This document shows positions 10,443 through 19,103 of a DNA stretch of 64,000 bases, in pieces. The first letter of the stretch is position 1. Every line of letters starts with the position of its first letter. The position numbers were made by a program, and so were the translations under genes. The DNA is taken from the NCBI RefSeq assembly GCF_014083865.1, contig NZ_JACEFA010000001.1:1-64000 (forward strand), given 5' to 3'. The DNA comes from Paraliobacillus salinarum. Its GTDB lineage: Bacteria > Bacillota > Bacilli > Bacillales > Amphibacillaceae. The notes under the pieces were generated by a model. The model saw only the letters and a program-made list of their open reading frames with translations, searched no databases and was not told where the DNA came from.

Positions 10443-11333
10443 ATGAAACATAAAAACTTGTTACTTAGCATGTTAATCGTTATAGCTACGGTTTTTGTTG
10501 TCTCTGCATGTAGTAATAATGAAGCGGAAAATGACACTACTAATCAGAAAGAAAACGATACAGAAGAAACCGATAATGACAATGAGTCTGTTCATGAAGA
10601 AGGAACAAACAATGAAGCAGATGAAGACAAAGAGCAAGAAGAGCAAGAGGAAGAAGTAGCAAAACAAGTGGATGTAGAATATGAAATTCATCCAGTTGAT
10701 TCATCAGTTATTCCAATCAATGACGCTGATGAAAAAGTAGTCTTATTAACGATTGATGACGCGCCAGATAAACATGCGTTAGAGATGGCTAGTACGTTAA
10801 AAGACTTAGATGCAAATGCAATCTTTTTTGTAAATGGTCATTTTTTAAATTCAGATGAACAAAAAGAAACTTTAAAAAAGATTCATGAAATGGGATTTGT
10901 TATTGGTAATCATACGATGACACATGAAAATTTAACTAAGGTGGATGAACAAACACAACGTCAAGAAATTGTTGAATTAAGCGATAAAATAGAAGAAATT
11001 ATTGGTGAGCGACCAAAATTTTTCAGAGCACCACATGGAGCCAACACAGATTTTTCTAGACAACTTGTAGAAGAAGAAAAAATGGTTTTAATGAATTGGA
11101 CATATGGTTATGATTATTTTGCTCCTTACCAAGACGCCGAAAAAATAAAGCAGGCAATGATTTCTGGCGAGGGTCCTGAAGTAGATGTTCCTTATTCTCT
11201 TCTAAAACCTGGCGCGAACTTGTTAATGCATGATCGAGAATGGACAAATGCTGCGTTGGCTGATATTGTTACCGGATTAAGAGATAAAGGATATACCATG
11301 GTAGATCCTCGTGCAATTAAAACGATAGAATAA
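10443..11333 (+). CDS. polysaccharide deacetylase lipoprotein (NodB domain)
   Basis: A 296-residue surface-anchored enzyme. A signal peptide ends in the lipobox VSAC (Cys23), then a low-complexity Asp/Glu/Asn linker runs to about residue 72 and a NodB homology domain follows. Catalytic and metal residues are visible: Asp105-Asp106 in TIDDAPD, His157 and His161 in NHTMTH, RAPHG at 195-199, and a late His263 in LLMHD. It probably removes acetyl groups from cell-wall or extracellular sugars; the substrate cannot be told from sequence. The usual TFDDGP reads TIDDAP here. It replaces slp as the gene after pdhD. Start ATG follows AGGAGG. Confidence 0.88.
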   Translation: MKHKNLLLSMLIVIATVFVVSACSNNEAENDTTNQKENDTEETDNDNESVHEEGTNNEADEDKEQEEQEEEVAKQVDVEYEIHPVDSSVIPINDADEKVVLLTIDDAPDKHALEMASTLKDLDANAIFFVNGHFLNSDEQKETLKKIHEMGFVIGNHTMTHENLTKVDEQTQRQEIVELSDKIEEIIGERPKFFRAPHGANTDFSRQLVEEEKMVLMNWTYGYDYFAPYQDAEKIKQAMISGEGPEVDVPYSLLKPGANLLMHDREWTNAALADIVTGLRDKGYTMVDPRAIKTIE

Positions 11334-11342
11334 ATCCAAAAT

Positions 11343-11370
11343 AAAACCGAGCTTATTACAGCTCGGTTTA
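11343..11370. terminator. bidirectional terminator between deacetylase and speA
   Basis: Perfect 10-bp stem AAACCGAGCT/AGCTCGGTTT with a six-base loop and flanking A/T residues, between convergent genes. Confidence 0.85.
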
Positions 11371-11380
11371 AATATTGATA

Positions 11381-12850
11381 TTAAAAAGGTTTCATTTCTT
11401 TGATAACACGAATGGTTTGTAATGATTCATCTTCTAGTCCTTGAACAGGCAAACCGGTTCGAACGTTCTTTTCGATATATGCTAAATTATCCTCTGTTAT
11501 AATTTCACCAGGGATAAAGATTGGAATACCTGGAGGGTAAACCATAATAGATTCTGCACTAATTCTACCCGCGGAATCCTTTAAAAAGATCGTTTCTGCT
11601 TGTGAATAGAAAGCATCTCTTGGTGACATACTCAGTTTAGGAATTAGTGGTATTGTCACTTCTATTTCTTTGTTACTCGCTTTAGCTTGATAAATACTAG
11701 AAAGATGACGCAGTGCTTCAACTAATTTGTTTGTTTCAAAAGAAGTATCACCAGGTGTAATAATACAGAGAATATTGTACATATCAGATAATTCTACTTC
11801 TATATTATAATTAGCTCTTAACCATTTTTCTACGTCATATCCCGTGATACCCAGTTTTTTCACTGAAATAATTACTTTCGTTGGATCAAAATCAAAGGTT
11901 GCTGTTGTTCCTATTATTTCATCTCCTGGAGAGTATAGGTGCGGAATCTGATTAATTGCCATCCTAGTCTCAGCTGCAAGATCAATTACTTTTGAAATTA
12001 ATTTTTTACCTGAAACAGCTAATTGTTTTCTTGCAACATCTAGAGAAGCTAATAAAATATAAGAAGTTGATGTCGTTGTAAGCATGGACAAAATGGTTTG
12101 GACCTTTTCTTGAGAAACAAGTCCTTTTTTCATGTTAAGAACGGAGCTTTGGGTTAATGATCCTCCAAGCTTGTGTACGCTAGTAGCAGCTAGGTCAGCT
12201 CCTGCCTGCATTGCTGATATAGGAAGTGCATCATGAAAGTGAATGTGTATGCCATGCGCTTCATCTACTAATACAGGTATGTCATGGGCGTGTGAAATGG
12301 ATACAATTCGCTTAAGGTCTGCAGCAATACCAAAATAGGTAGGATTAATAACAAATACACCTTTTGCATCTGGATGTGCTTTAATTGCGCGTTCAACAGA
12401 TTCTGGTGTAATACCATGTGCAATACCTAATTGATTGTCTAATTCAGGATGAATGAAAATTGGGATGGCTCCTGCGAAAATAAGTGCGGTTGTAACTGAT
12501 TTGTGGATGTTTCTAGGGACAATAATTTTATCTCCGGGGCCACACACACTCATCACCATTGCCATAATTGCACCGCTCGTTCCTTGCACCGAAAAAAAGG
12601 TGTAATCAGCACCGAACGCCTCGGCAGCTAAATCTTGGGCTTCTTTTATTATTCCACTAGGATGATGCAAGTCATCTAGTGGGTTTATGTTAATTAAATC
12701 AATAGACAATGCATTTTCACCGATGAAATTTCTGAACTGTTCTTCCATCCCACGTCCTTTTTTGTGTCCAGGAATATGAAAGGGGATTGGATTGTTATTG
12801 GCGTGCGCTTGTAACCCTGAAAATAATGGTGTTTGATTTTGATCTTGCAT
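11381..12850 (-). CDS. speA: Orn/Lys/Arg decarboxylase family protein, SpeA-type
   Basis: A PLP-dependent fold-type I decarboxylase of 489 residues, matching the short Firmicute form. Key residues are DEAHG at 196-200, whose His stacks on the cofactor, and the PLP-binding Lys227 in SVHKLGGS. A C-terminal domain follows, with MVYPPGIPIFIPGE. In B. subtilis the orthologue at this position, SpeA, decarboxylates arginine to agmatine for spermidine synthesis. Lysine or ornithine specificity cannot be excluded from sequence alone. The gene is monocistronic, on the minus strand, with GAGGAG before its ATG. Confidence 0.88.
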   Translation of the reverse strand: MQDQNQTPLFSGLQAHANNNPIPFHIPGHKKGRGMEEQFRNFIGENALSIDLININPLDDLHHPSGIIKEAQDLAAEAFGADYTFFSVQGTSGAIMAMVMSVCGPGDKIIVPRNIHKSVTTALIFAGAIPIFIHPELDNQLGIAHGITPESVERAIKAHPDAKGVFVINPTYFGIAADLKRIVSISHAHDIPVLVDEAHGIHIHFHDALPISAMQAGADLAATSVHKLGGSLTQSSVLNMKKGLVSQEKVQTILSMLTTTSTSYILLASLDVARKQLAVSGKKLISKVIDLAAETRMAINQIPHLYSPGDEIIGTTATFDFDPTKVIISVKKLGITGYDVEKWLRANYNIEVELSDMYNILCIITPGDTSFETNKLVEALRHLSSIYQAKASNKEIEVTIPLIPKLSMSPRDAFYSQAETIFLKDSAGRISAESIMVYPPGIPIFIPGEIITEDNLAYIEKNVRTGLPVQGLEDESLQTIRVIKEMKPF

Positions 12851-12953
12851 AATCTGTGCTCCTCTTTATACAATTAAAGTTAGAAAACAAAAAAATTATA
12901 GCAAATAATAAACTAAAATACTAGCTAAGTTTCTATAAGAAAGGAAGTATGAA

Positions 12954-13223
12954 ATGAATTATAGTTATCCGATAAATGAGTCATGGTCAACAGATGAGGT
13001 AATTGATGTAGTTAATTTTTTATCTATCATTGAAAAGGCAAATGAACAAAGTATCAAACGTGACGAGTTAATAACAGCGTATCGTCGCTTCAAGCAGATT
13101 GTACCATCAAAGAGTGAAGAAAAACAAATAGGCAAGCATTTTGAACAAAGTACTGGATATTCGATTTATCGTACGATTAAACAAGCTAAGGAATCAGAAT
13201 CAGAAAAGATTAAAATAAATTAA
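12954..13223 (+). CDS. yktA: UPF0223 family protein YktA
   Basis: An 89-residue protein that aligns with B. subtilis YktA over its whole length (YPI...W, RF K IVPSK, GYS YRT). The family is of unknown function, small and probably helical. Start ATG follows GAAAGGAAG. It sits between speA and yktB exactly as in B. subtilis. No membrane segment or catalytic motif is visible. Confidence 0.88.
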   Translation: MNYSYPINESWSTDEVIDVVNFLSIIEKANEQSIKRDELITAYRRFKQIVPSKSEEKQIGKHFEQSTGYSIYRTIKQAKESESEKIKIN

Positions 13224-13227
13224 TATT

Positions 13228-13270
13228 AAAAAAGTCCCGAAGCGCTTTTATTCACGCCTCGTGACTTTAG
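13228..13270. terminator. bidirectional terminator between yktA and yktB
   Basis: AAAGTCcCGAaGCG pairs with CGCCTCGTGACTTT apart from two mismatches, across an AT-rich loop, between convergent genes. Confidence 0.65.
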
Positions 13271-13277
13271 ATTTATA

Positions 13278-13895
13278 CTATAAAACGTCTAATGCTTTTT
13301 TATAAAGAGGGACTAATGTATCAAGTGTTTCCTTTACCTCATTAATAAACTGATCTGTGTCTAGCTTGATTGCTTCTTCTTTAGAAAGATGTTTTCCAAT
13401 TAGTAATTCTGCTTTTTTTACTGAACGTACACGATTAAGGTGATCTTCTGTCAGGTCATTGATAGACATAGCATCTTTTTTCATATGATCTAATGAAACA
13501 ACGAACGATTCTGGTAATTGGTGAAGTTCGTCTATGTCAGATAAGAAAGTAGTTGCGATTTTATCTTTTCCAGGTAGTTCATAAATAAATGCTAGCCAAA
13601 TGAACAAGTGATCATCGAAAAGGCCTAATTGAAAATGTGGATGTTTCTTGTAGCCGCGTTTGTTGTCACAGACTGCAAGCCATGTATCGTTTGGTGGGTT
13701 AACAGATCGACGTGCATGTTTAGCAATATGTAAAAACATTTCTTGTCCTAGTGTTACAGAGAGGTGATCCGTTAGTTCTGTACCAATCGCTTTAAATTTC
13801 GGTTGAATTCTTTCTTGAATTGCTTTCATTCTTTCATCAAGTCCGTCTATGTGAAATGTATCAAAATCCTGTTTTTCAAATCCTTGTAATTGCAT
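13278..13895 (-). CDS. yktB: UPF0637 (DUF1054) family protein YktB
   Basis: A 205-residue cytosolic protein of the YktB family, whose structure is known but function is not. Typical stretches are FDTFHIDGLDERMKAIQERIQPKF at the start and HARRSVNPPNDTWLAVCDNKRGYKKHPHF in the middle. Start ATG follows AAAGGGG. It is convergent with yktA and divergent from suhB. No signal peptide or membrane segment is visible. Confidence 0.88.
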   Translation of the reverse strand: MQLQGFEKQDFDTFHIDGLDERMKAIQERIQPKFKAIGTELTDHLSVTLGQEMFLHIAKHARRSVNPPNDTWLAVCDNKRGYKKHPHFQLGLFDDHLFIWLAFIYELPGKDKIATTFLSDIDELHQLPESFVVSLDHMKKDAMSINDLTEDHLNRVRSVKKAELLIGKHLSKEEAIKLDTDQFINEVKETLDTLVPLYKKALDVL

Positions 13896-14077
13896 TGCGT
13901 TAGCCCCTTTCTGGATAAGTGAATCTACTTTTTTAATATGTGGATGTATTGTACAATAATAAAGAAAAGATATGATTTTACTATAACATAATCACCGATT
14001 TTTCGGTAACAAAGTGAATGCTAAGAAGTATTAAGGAAAAGCGATGTTGGTTTTGCTAATATGATGGAGGGATATTT

Positions 14078-14881
14078 TTGGATAAAGTAGAGCGTAATAA
14101 GTTATATGAAGAAGCAAAAAGTTGGGTGGTTGAAGCAGGGGAATTGATTAGAGCGAGTCTAGATAAAAAGTTACAGATTGATACTAAATCTGATGCAAAT
14201 GATTTAGTAACTGAAATGGATCGAGAGTCTGAAAAGTTTTTTGTTGATAAAATTAAATTGAACCATCCATCTCATAAGATCATATCTGAAGAGGGATTTG
14301 GGGACGATTTATCTACTTTAGAAGGAACGGTTTGGATACTGGACCCTATCGATGGAACAATGAATTTCGTCCATCAGAAGCGTAATTTCGCTATTTCATT
14401 AGCAATTTATCAAGATGGAGTTGGTGAGATTGGTTTAATTTATAGTGTAATGGAAGACGTACTTTATCATGTAAAAAGAGGAGAAGGCGCGTTTCGAAAT
14501 AAAACACAATTATCTCCATTGAAAGATCATGTAGCGATAGAAGAGAGTATTCTTTTAGTGAATAGCTCGCTGTGCTGTGAAAATAAACGTTTAAATCATA
14601 CAAAAATCCAAGAATTAGTGAAAACGGTTAGAGGTACGCGCTCCTATGGTTCTGGTGCATTGGAATTCGCTGGAGTAGCAGATGGCACATTAGATGCATA
14701 CATATCTATGAGATTATCTCCGTGGGATTTCGCAGCTGGCGCAATACTAATAGAAGAAGTCGGTGGTGTTATAACACAAATTGATGGTTCACCACTTGAT
14801 TTTTTCGGTGAAAATACATCATTTTCAGGGAATCCGTTTCTAAAAGATGAAATTATCAATAATTATATTGAGTTAAAGTAA
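14078..14881 (+). CDS. suhB: inositol monophosphatase family protein (SuhB/YktC)
   Basis: A metal-dependent phosphatase of the FIG superfamily, 267 residues. It carries the acidic metal motif WILDPIDGTMNF at about residues 87-98, an upstream EEGFG, and the C-terminal WDFAAG motif that closes the site. It likely hydrolyses inositol-1-phosphate or related sugar phosphates. The start is TTG at 14078, spaced well from ATGGAGGG. The gene corresponds to B. subtilis yktC by order. Confidence 0.9.
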   Translation: MDKVERNKLYEEAKSWVVEAGELIRASLDKKLQIDTKSDANDLVTEMDRESEKFFVDKIKLNHPSHKIISEEGFGDDLSTLEGTVWILDPIDGTMNFVHQKRNFAISLAIYQDGVGEIGLIYSVMEDVLYHVKRGEGAFRNKTQLSPLKDHVAIEESILLVNSSLCCENKRLNHTKIQELVKTVRGTRSYGSGALEFAGVADGTLDAYISMRLSPWDFAAGAILIEEVGGVITQIDGSPLDFFGENTSFSGNPFLKDEIINNYIELK

Positions 14882-14915
14882 GAATTCGATGAAAAGATAG
14901 GCCATGAATAAGAGC

Positions 14916-14982
14916 AAGGGTACCAACACTTAAAGTTAGATGATTTTTTCGCTAACTCTAAATAGTTGATACCCTTTTTTGC
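14916..14982. terminator. compound terminator between suhB and ylaI
   Basis: Outer arms AAGGGTACCAAC and GTTGATACCCTT enclose an inner AGTTAG/CTAACT hairpin, followed by T residues. It lies between convergent genes and can serve suhB and possibly ylaI. Confidence 0.7.
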
Positions 14983-14997
14983 TTATTTCTTATCATG

Positions 14998-15201
14998 TCA
15001 AATATAAGGATCCTCTTTTTGGGGTTGCTCAAATAATTTGAAGTCCCCTGTTTCATGTCTTCTTTTTGTGTTTTCACCAATTCTTTCTGAACAAGAAGGG
15101 CAAAGATATAAGTGCTTTCTTCTATTTCGTAATTTTTTAGCTAATGGTGAATCAGGATCTATATTATCTACTTTATCGCAAATTGGACATTTTACTTTCA
15201 T
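14998..15201 (-). CDS. ylaI: YlaI family zinc-ribbon protein
   Basis: A 67-residue protein with two CxxC pairs (CPIC at residues 5-8 and CPSC at 34-37), separated by a basic segment, matching the DUF2197/YlaI family. The cysteines are well placed to bind one zinc ion. Function is unknown. A good ribosome site (GAGGTG) precedes its ATG. Its position before ylaJ follows B. subtilis order. Confidence 0.85.
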   Translation of the reverse strand: MKVKCPICDKVDNIDPDSPLAKKLRNRRKHLYLCPSCSERIGENTKRRHETGDFKLFEQPQKEDPYI

Positions 15202-15357
15202 CTTTACACCTCTATTTCTTGTGATGAAGATTTTCTATTTATTAGTTTATCACAGTCCAGCCTATAGGCGAAATAGTTAACAGATAACATTCATTAGTTT
15301 GAATTAGTTTTTTAAGGGAAAAATAATTTATAGCAATAACATGAGAGGATGATAAGT

Positions 15358-15603
15358 ATGCGTAAAAATATTCTATTTGTTGTGTTAGGTAGTGTAATTC
15401 TTTATTATGTTATGAATAAAGAAACTCGTGATAAAGGGATGACTACAGTGAAGAAATGGCTTGATTCGATGAAACAGAAAGAATCCTTTCCAATTGAAGA
15501 AGCAGGTGTTCCAGAGTTGGATAACATAGAGAACGCAAAGATGGTTGATGAAGGATCACAATTCGGTGTAGAATACTATAATCATTTAAAAAACAGGGGA
15601 TAG
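15358..15603 (+). CDS. small membrane-anchored protein of unknown function
   Basis: Eighty-one residues with a basic N-terminus (MRKN), one hydrophobic segment (about 4-18, ILFVVLGSVILYYVM), then a soluble, charged tail of about 60 residues. I do not recognise it. I start at ATG 15358 because GAGAGG stands nine bases upstream; the ATG at 15349 overlaps that site. It sits between ylaI and ylaJ, where B. subtilis has no counterpart that I know of. The stop codon lies in the stem of the terminator shared with ylaJ. Confidence 0.72.
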   Translation: MRKNILFVVLGSVILYYVMNKETRDKGMTTVKKWLDSMKQKESFPIEEAGVPELDNIENAKMVDEGSQFGVEYYNHLKNRG

Positions 15604-15629
15604 GAAGAAATATCCTATTCCCTGTTTTT
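15588..15629. terminator. bidirectional terminator overlapping two stop codons
   Basis: AAAAACAGGGGATAGGA pairs with TCCTATTCCCTGTTTTT with one G-T wobble across a seven-base loop. It includes the TAG of the upstream plus-strand gene (15601-15603) and the TAG of ylaJ on the minus strand (15615-15617). Confidence 0.9.
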
Positions 15630-16217
15630 ATTCATATGATGATTTGATTGTTCTTCTTGAATTTTTTCTAGCTCTTTTTTTTCTTTGTTAGAAATATTGT
15701 CTTTATTCTGATCTGTTTCATTTGTATTAGTATTCTTTGGTGGCGTTTCTGGCATGTAACGCCCAACTATAGCTGATAATTCTTCTACAATATTCTCCAC
15801 AGGATGCCCTTCTTGGAAACCTTTAGCCATATTCTTGATTCTTTCTATACCATCTGCGTCAGCAATGATGACCGCAGTCTTTCCGTATGGATCATCATGA
15901 AGTGCTTCTGTTACCGCATATTTGATTGTACCTACTCTTGAGCGATCAAGTTCTTTATTTACATCAATTCCAACAACTGCATAAGGTCCTGCAATTACTG
16001 CTGTTGCACTATTTACATCAGGTACTCGGTTAGCTACACTTGCAAGGTGTTTTGCTATTTGTTGATTGGTCAAATTCTCTTGCTCTTTAGATGGATCTGA
16101 ATTTTTGACTTGTAACACCTTATCATCTGATTCTTGATCTACTAGTGACTGTTCTTCATTTGATTGACAAGCCGTTAGTAGAAGGATAAAACTTATGAAC
16201 AAAATTACTTTTTGCAT
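15615..16217 (-). CDS. ylaJ: YhcN/YlaJ family sporulation lipoprotein
   Basis: A 200-residue predicted lipoprotein. The signal MQKVILFISFILLLTAC ends at Cys17, and a YhcN/YlaJ domain (about 55-160) follows with ADRVPDV-like and VNKELDRSRVGTIKYAV segments. The C-tail is rich in Asn, Lys and Glu. Family members are made in the forespore and found in spores, where they help germination or outgrowth. Upstream on the minus strand there is a TGCATA (plus-strand 16279-16284) that fits a σF/σG -35, but the matching -10 is poor. GGGGG stands before the ATG. Confidence 0.87.
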   Translation of the reverse strand: MQKVILFISFILLLTACQSNEEQSLVDQESDDKVLQVKNSDPSKEQENLTNQQIAKHLASVANRVPDVNSATAVIAGPYAVVGIDVNKELDRSRVGTIKYAVTEALHDDPYGKTAVIIADADGIERIKNMAKGFQEGHPVENIVEELSAIVGRYMPETPPKNTNTNETDQNKDNISNKEKKELEKIQEEQSNHHMNKNRE

Positions 16218-16408
16218 TTTAGATAACCCCCAAACTTTTTATCGAGTTTACGTTTATTTTTCATCAAAAATGAAAACTTATGCATAGGTCGACAATAGAG
16301 CATAATCAATAGTTAATTCTTGTATTGAATATTTTCTCTCATCTTGCATTTTTTTATTTTTAACGCTAATATAGAAAGAAGAAAGTTGTATAACGGAGGG
16401 GAATTAAT

Positions 16409-16690
16409 TTGATACCTAATGTGGCTGAAAGTAATACAGAAAAAGCCTATGCCCTTCTTAAGGCGGATGCTGAAAAGATACTTAAATTGATTAAGGTTCA
16501 AATGGATAATCTTACGATGCCTCAATGTCCATTATATGAGGAAGTATTAGATACACAAATGTTCGGTTTATCAAGGGAAATAGATTTTGCAGTGCGATTA
16601 AATTTAGTCTCAGAAGAAGAAGGAAAACAGCTATTGGGAAGTTTAGAAAGACAACTAAATTTATTACATGAAGCTGCTCAACAAACTTGA
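16409..16690 (+). CDS. ylaN: YlaN, UPF0358 family, Fur-interacting protein
   Basis: A 93-residue protein almost identical in its core to B. subtilis YlaN ([30 protein letters not shown]). The family has been shown to interact with the iron regulator Fur and to be needed under iron limitation. The start is TTG eight bases after GGAGGGG; no ATG is available near the ribosome site. It precedes ftsW as in B. subtilis, although a terminator lies between them. The ylaK, ylaL and ylaM genes of B. subtilis are absent. Confidence 0.93.
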   Translation: MIPNVAESNTEKAYALLKADAEKILKLIKVQMDNLTMPQCPLYEEVLDTQMFGLSREIDFAVRLNLVSEEEGKQLLGSLERQLNLLHEAAQQT

Positions 16691-16716
16691 ACAAGTGGGT
16701 AACTATCGATAGATAA

Positions 16717-16749
16717 AAGCCTTTGCCATGTGATCGGCAAGGTTTTTTT
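16717..16749 (+). terminator. terminator after ylaN
   Basis: CCTTTGCC pairs with GGCAAGG with one bulged T around a loop of about eight bases, followed by seven T residues. Confidence 0.75.
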
Positions 16750-16783
16750 ATTTCAAAACACGATATTGAAGGGGAAATAAGTG

Positions 16784-17962
16784 ATGAAACAGAGATGGAA
16801 AACCTTTGACTTTATCCTTATCTTTGCACCAATTATGCTAACTTTATTCGGTATTGTAATGATTTACAGTGCAAGCATGGTTATTTCTGTGAAAGATGGG
16901 AATCCACCAAATTTCTTTATGATGAAGCAACTTCAATGGTTTATCATTGGATTAGTTTTATTTATTTTCTGTATATTTTTTAATTATCGTCATTATCAAA
17001 AGTTAATGAAATTTATAGTTGGTATTTTGATTATTATGCTTATTGTGGTCTTATTCGAAGATCCAATAAAAGGTGCCAAATCCTGGCTTTTCATAGGTGG
17101 ATTCACCATTCAGCCAGCTGAGTTTGTAAAGCTTGGGTTAATTATGTATTTAGCATCAGTCTATTCAAAAAAACAGCATTACATTTCAAGCTTTGGTACA
17201 GCAGTATTGCCCCCTTTGGTCATGACAGGAATATTACTCGGTTTAATTACACTCCAACCAGATATTGGTACAGCTGCAATAATATTTTTGATTGCATGTA
17301 GTGTGATCTTTAGCGCGGGGATAAAGTTCAGACATCTATCTTTATTAATAGCTACAGGGATCGGAGTTATTATTCTAGCTAGTGCGAATATGCTTGATGA
17401 TGAGCGTTTATCCAGGTTTTCAGGGGCGTATCAACCGTTTTTAGATGCAGAAGATAGTGGTTACCAATTAATTCAATCGTATTTAGCTATTGGTACGGGT
17501 GGGTTAGATGGTTTAGGACTCGGAAACAGTATTCAGAAGCTTGGTTATTTAACAGAGGCACATAATGACTTTATTATGGCAGTGGTTGCGGAAGAGCTTG
17601 GTTTTATTGGTGTAGCTCTTGTTTTATCATTATTAGCAATCATTGTTTTACGAGGTTTGTACATAGCGAAGAAATGTCAAGATACGTTTGGATCGTTATT
17701 AGCAATAGGTATTTCATCGATGGTTGGTGTACAAGCCTTTATTAATTTAGGTGCTATAAGTGGTTTGTTGCCAATTACTGGAGTAACCTTGCCCTTTGTA
17801 AGTTATGGTGGCTCATCTTTACTTGTGTTAATGATTTCGATGGGGATTCTAAATAATATAGCTAGACATGTGAAGAAAAACAACTTAGAACCCAACTTAG
17901 ATAATCGATCATTTCAAACTGATGAGAAACCTACTAACATGCGTCGTGTGCAAATCCGATAA
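16784..17962 (+). CDS. ftsW: FtsW, septal peptidoglycan polymerase (SEDS family)
   Basis: A polytopic SEDS glycosyltransferase of 392 residues with about ten membrane segments. It acts with PBP2B at the division septum. Family marks visible are MIYSAS near residue 27, a KSWLFIGGFTIQPAEFVKLG segment, the large extracellular loop with DAEDSGYQLIQSYLAIGTGG, and the C-terminal PFVSYGGSSL. It is the ylaO orthologue by position next to ylaN and is distinct from the sporulation paralogue spoVE later in the window. I take ATG 16784 after AGGGG; a GTG directly precedes it. Confidence 0.93.
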   Translation: MKQRWKTFDFILIFAPIMLTLFGIVMIYSASMVISVKDGNPPNFFMMKQLQWFIIGLVLFIFCIFFNYRHYQKLMKFIVGILIIMLIVVLFEDPIKGAKSWLFIGGFTIQPAEFVKLGLIMYLASVYSKKQHYISSFGTAVLPPLVMTGILLGLITLQPDIGTAAIIFLIACSVIFSAGIKFRHLSLLIATGIGVIILASANMLDDERLSRFSGAYQPFLDAEDSGYQLIQSYLAIGTGGLDGLGLGNSIQKLGYLTEAHNDFIMAVVAEELGFIGVALVLSLLAIIVLRGLYIAKKCQDTFGSLLAIGISSMVGVQAFINLGAISGLLPITGVTLPFVSYGGSSLLVLMISMGILNNIARHVKKNNLEPNLDNRSFQTDEKPTNMRRVQIR

Positions 17963-17990
17963 GATAAAGAAATGTTATATAGTTTAAATC

Positions 17991-18034
17991 CAAACGCTAA
18001 CGCTGCCGTGTTGGCGTTTGTTTTAAGTTTTTTT
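17991..18034 (+). terminator. terminator after ftsW
   Basis: CAAACGCTAAC pairs with GTTGGCGTTTG (one mismatch) and is followed by T-rich sequence, ending transcription before ctaB. Confidence 0.85.
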
Positions 18035-18136
18035 ACCTAAAAGTTTAAATAACTTGAAAAATAGCTTCAACTTTGCTTAAAATATGATAGGGTCTGTAAA
18101 ACGTTATACAATAATAGGAATGGCTGTGATAACAAA

Positions 18137-19075
18137 ATGCAAAATTATGATTCAACTAATACTGAATCACTGACTAATGCTGTTGGTCAATCTGTAAATA
18201 AAACCAATTTTAAAGCTGATTTAAAAGCTTTGCTAAAAACAGGTATTATTCAATCGAATGTGATGACTGCTTTGGCAGGATTTCTAGTCGCGCTATATCA
18301 AAAACAACTACAATTGTCGGATTATTGGTCAGAATTAATTTTAATGATCATAGGGAGTGCTTTAGTAATAGCTGGAGGTAGTGTATTAAATAACTATTAT
18401 GATCGCGATATAGATCCAGTGATGATTCGCACACAAAAACGTCCTACTGTTACGGGAACAATCTCATTATCCGTTATTTTATGGTTGGGAATTATATTGT
18501 CTATTTTAGGTACAGTGTTTTTATTTGTGATTTCATGGCAGGCAGGATTGATTGGTTTTATTGGTTGGTTTGCTTATGTTGTATTGTATACAATGTGGTC
18601 AAAACGTCGATATACATTAAATACTGCAGTTGGAAGTTTGTCAGGAGCTGTACCACCTTTAATTGGTTGGGCGGCTGTTGATCCAGACTTGTCAATTATG
18701 GCATTTGCATTATTTGGACTTGTGTTTGTTTGGCAAACACCACATTTCTTGGCATTGGCAATTAAGAAAAAAGAGGAATACCAAGCTGCAAACATCCCAA
18801 TGCTTCCTGTAGTGTATGGATTCGATGTAACCAAACGCCAAATAATTTTTTATATCATTTGCTTGTTTCCGATTCCATTTTTTCTTTACGAATTAGGACT
18901 AATTTTCTTTTTAATAGCAAATGGATTAAATATAGGTTGGTTGGCCTTGAGTTTAAAAGGAATTAAGAAACAGGACACACTTAAGTGGGCAAATAAAGTT
19001 TTTGTTTACTCATTGTTTTATTTAATGATTATGTTTATTAGTATGATTATAATTACATTACCTTCAATTATTTAA
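18137..19075 (+). CDS. ctaB: heme O synthase (protoheme IX farnesyltransferase)
   Basis: A UbiA-superfamily membrane prenyltransferase, 312 residues with about nine membrane segments, that adds a farnesyl group to heme B for cytochrome oxidases. The catalytic Asp-rich motif NNYYDRDID is clear near residue 95, followed by the conserved RTQKRP. The start ATG has only a weak ribosome site (AGGAAT). In B. subtilis ctaB is followed by ctaCDEF and preceded by divergent ctaA; none of these are here. Instead ctaM follows after 28 bases. Confidence 0.93.
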   Translation: MQNYDSTNTESLTNAVGQSVNKTNFKADLKALLKTGIIQSNVMTALAGFLVALYQKQLQLSDYWSELILMIIGSALVIAGGSVLNNYYDRDIDPVMIRTQKRPTVTGTISLSVILWLGIILSILGTVFLFVISWQAGLIGFIGWFAYVVLYTMWSKRRYTLNTAVGSLSGAVPPLIGWAAVDPDLSIMAFALFGLVFVWQTPHFLALAIKKKEEYQAANIPMLPVVYGFDVTKRQIIFYIICLFPIPFFLYELGLIFFLIANGLNIGWLALSLKGIKKQDTLKWANKVFVYSLFYLMIMFISMIIITLPSII

Positions 19076-19103
19076 GTGTAATGGATAGAATGGAGAGGGA
19101 AAG

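Noticed and set aside
16249-16284. σF/σG-like promoter upstream of ylaJ (minus strand)
   Set aside because: The -35 TGCATA is good but the -10 region (AAAAATA) matches poorly at either allowed spacing, so it is not listed as a feature.
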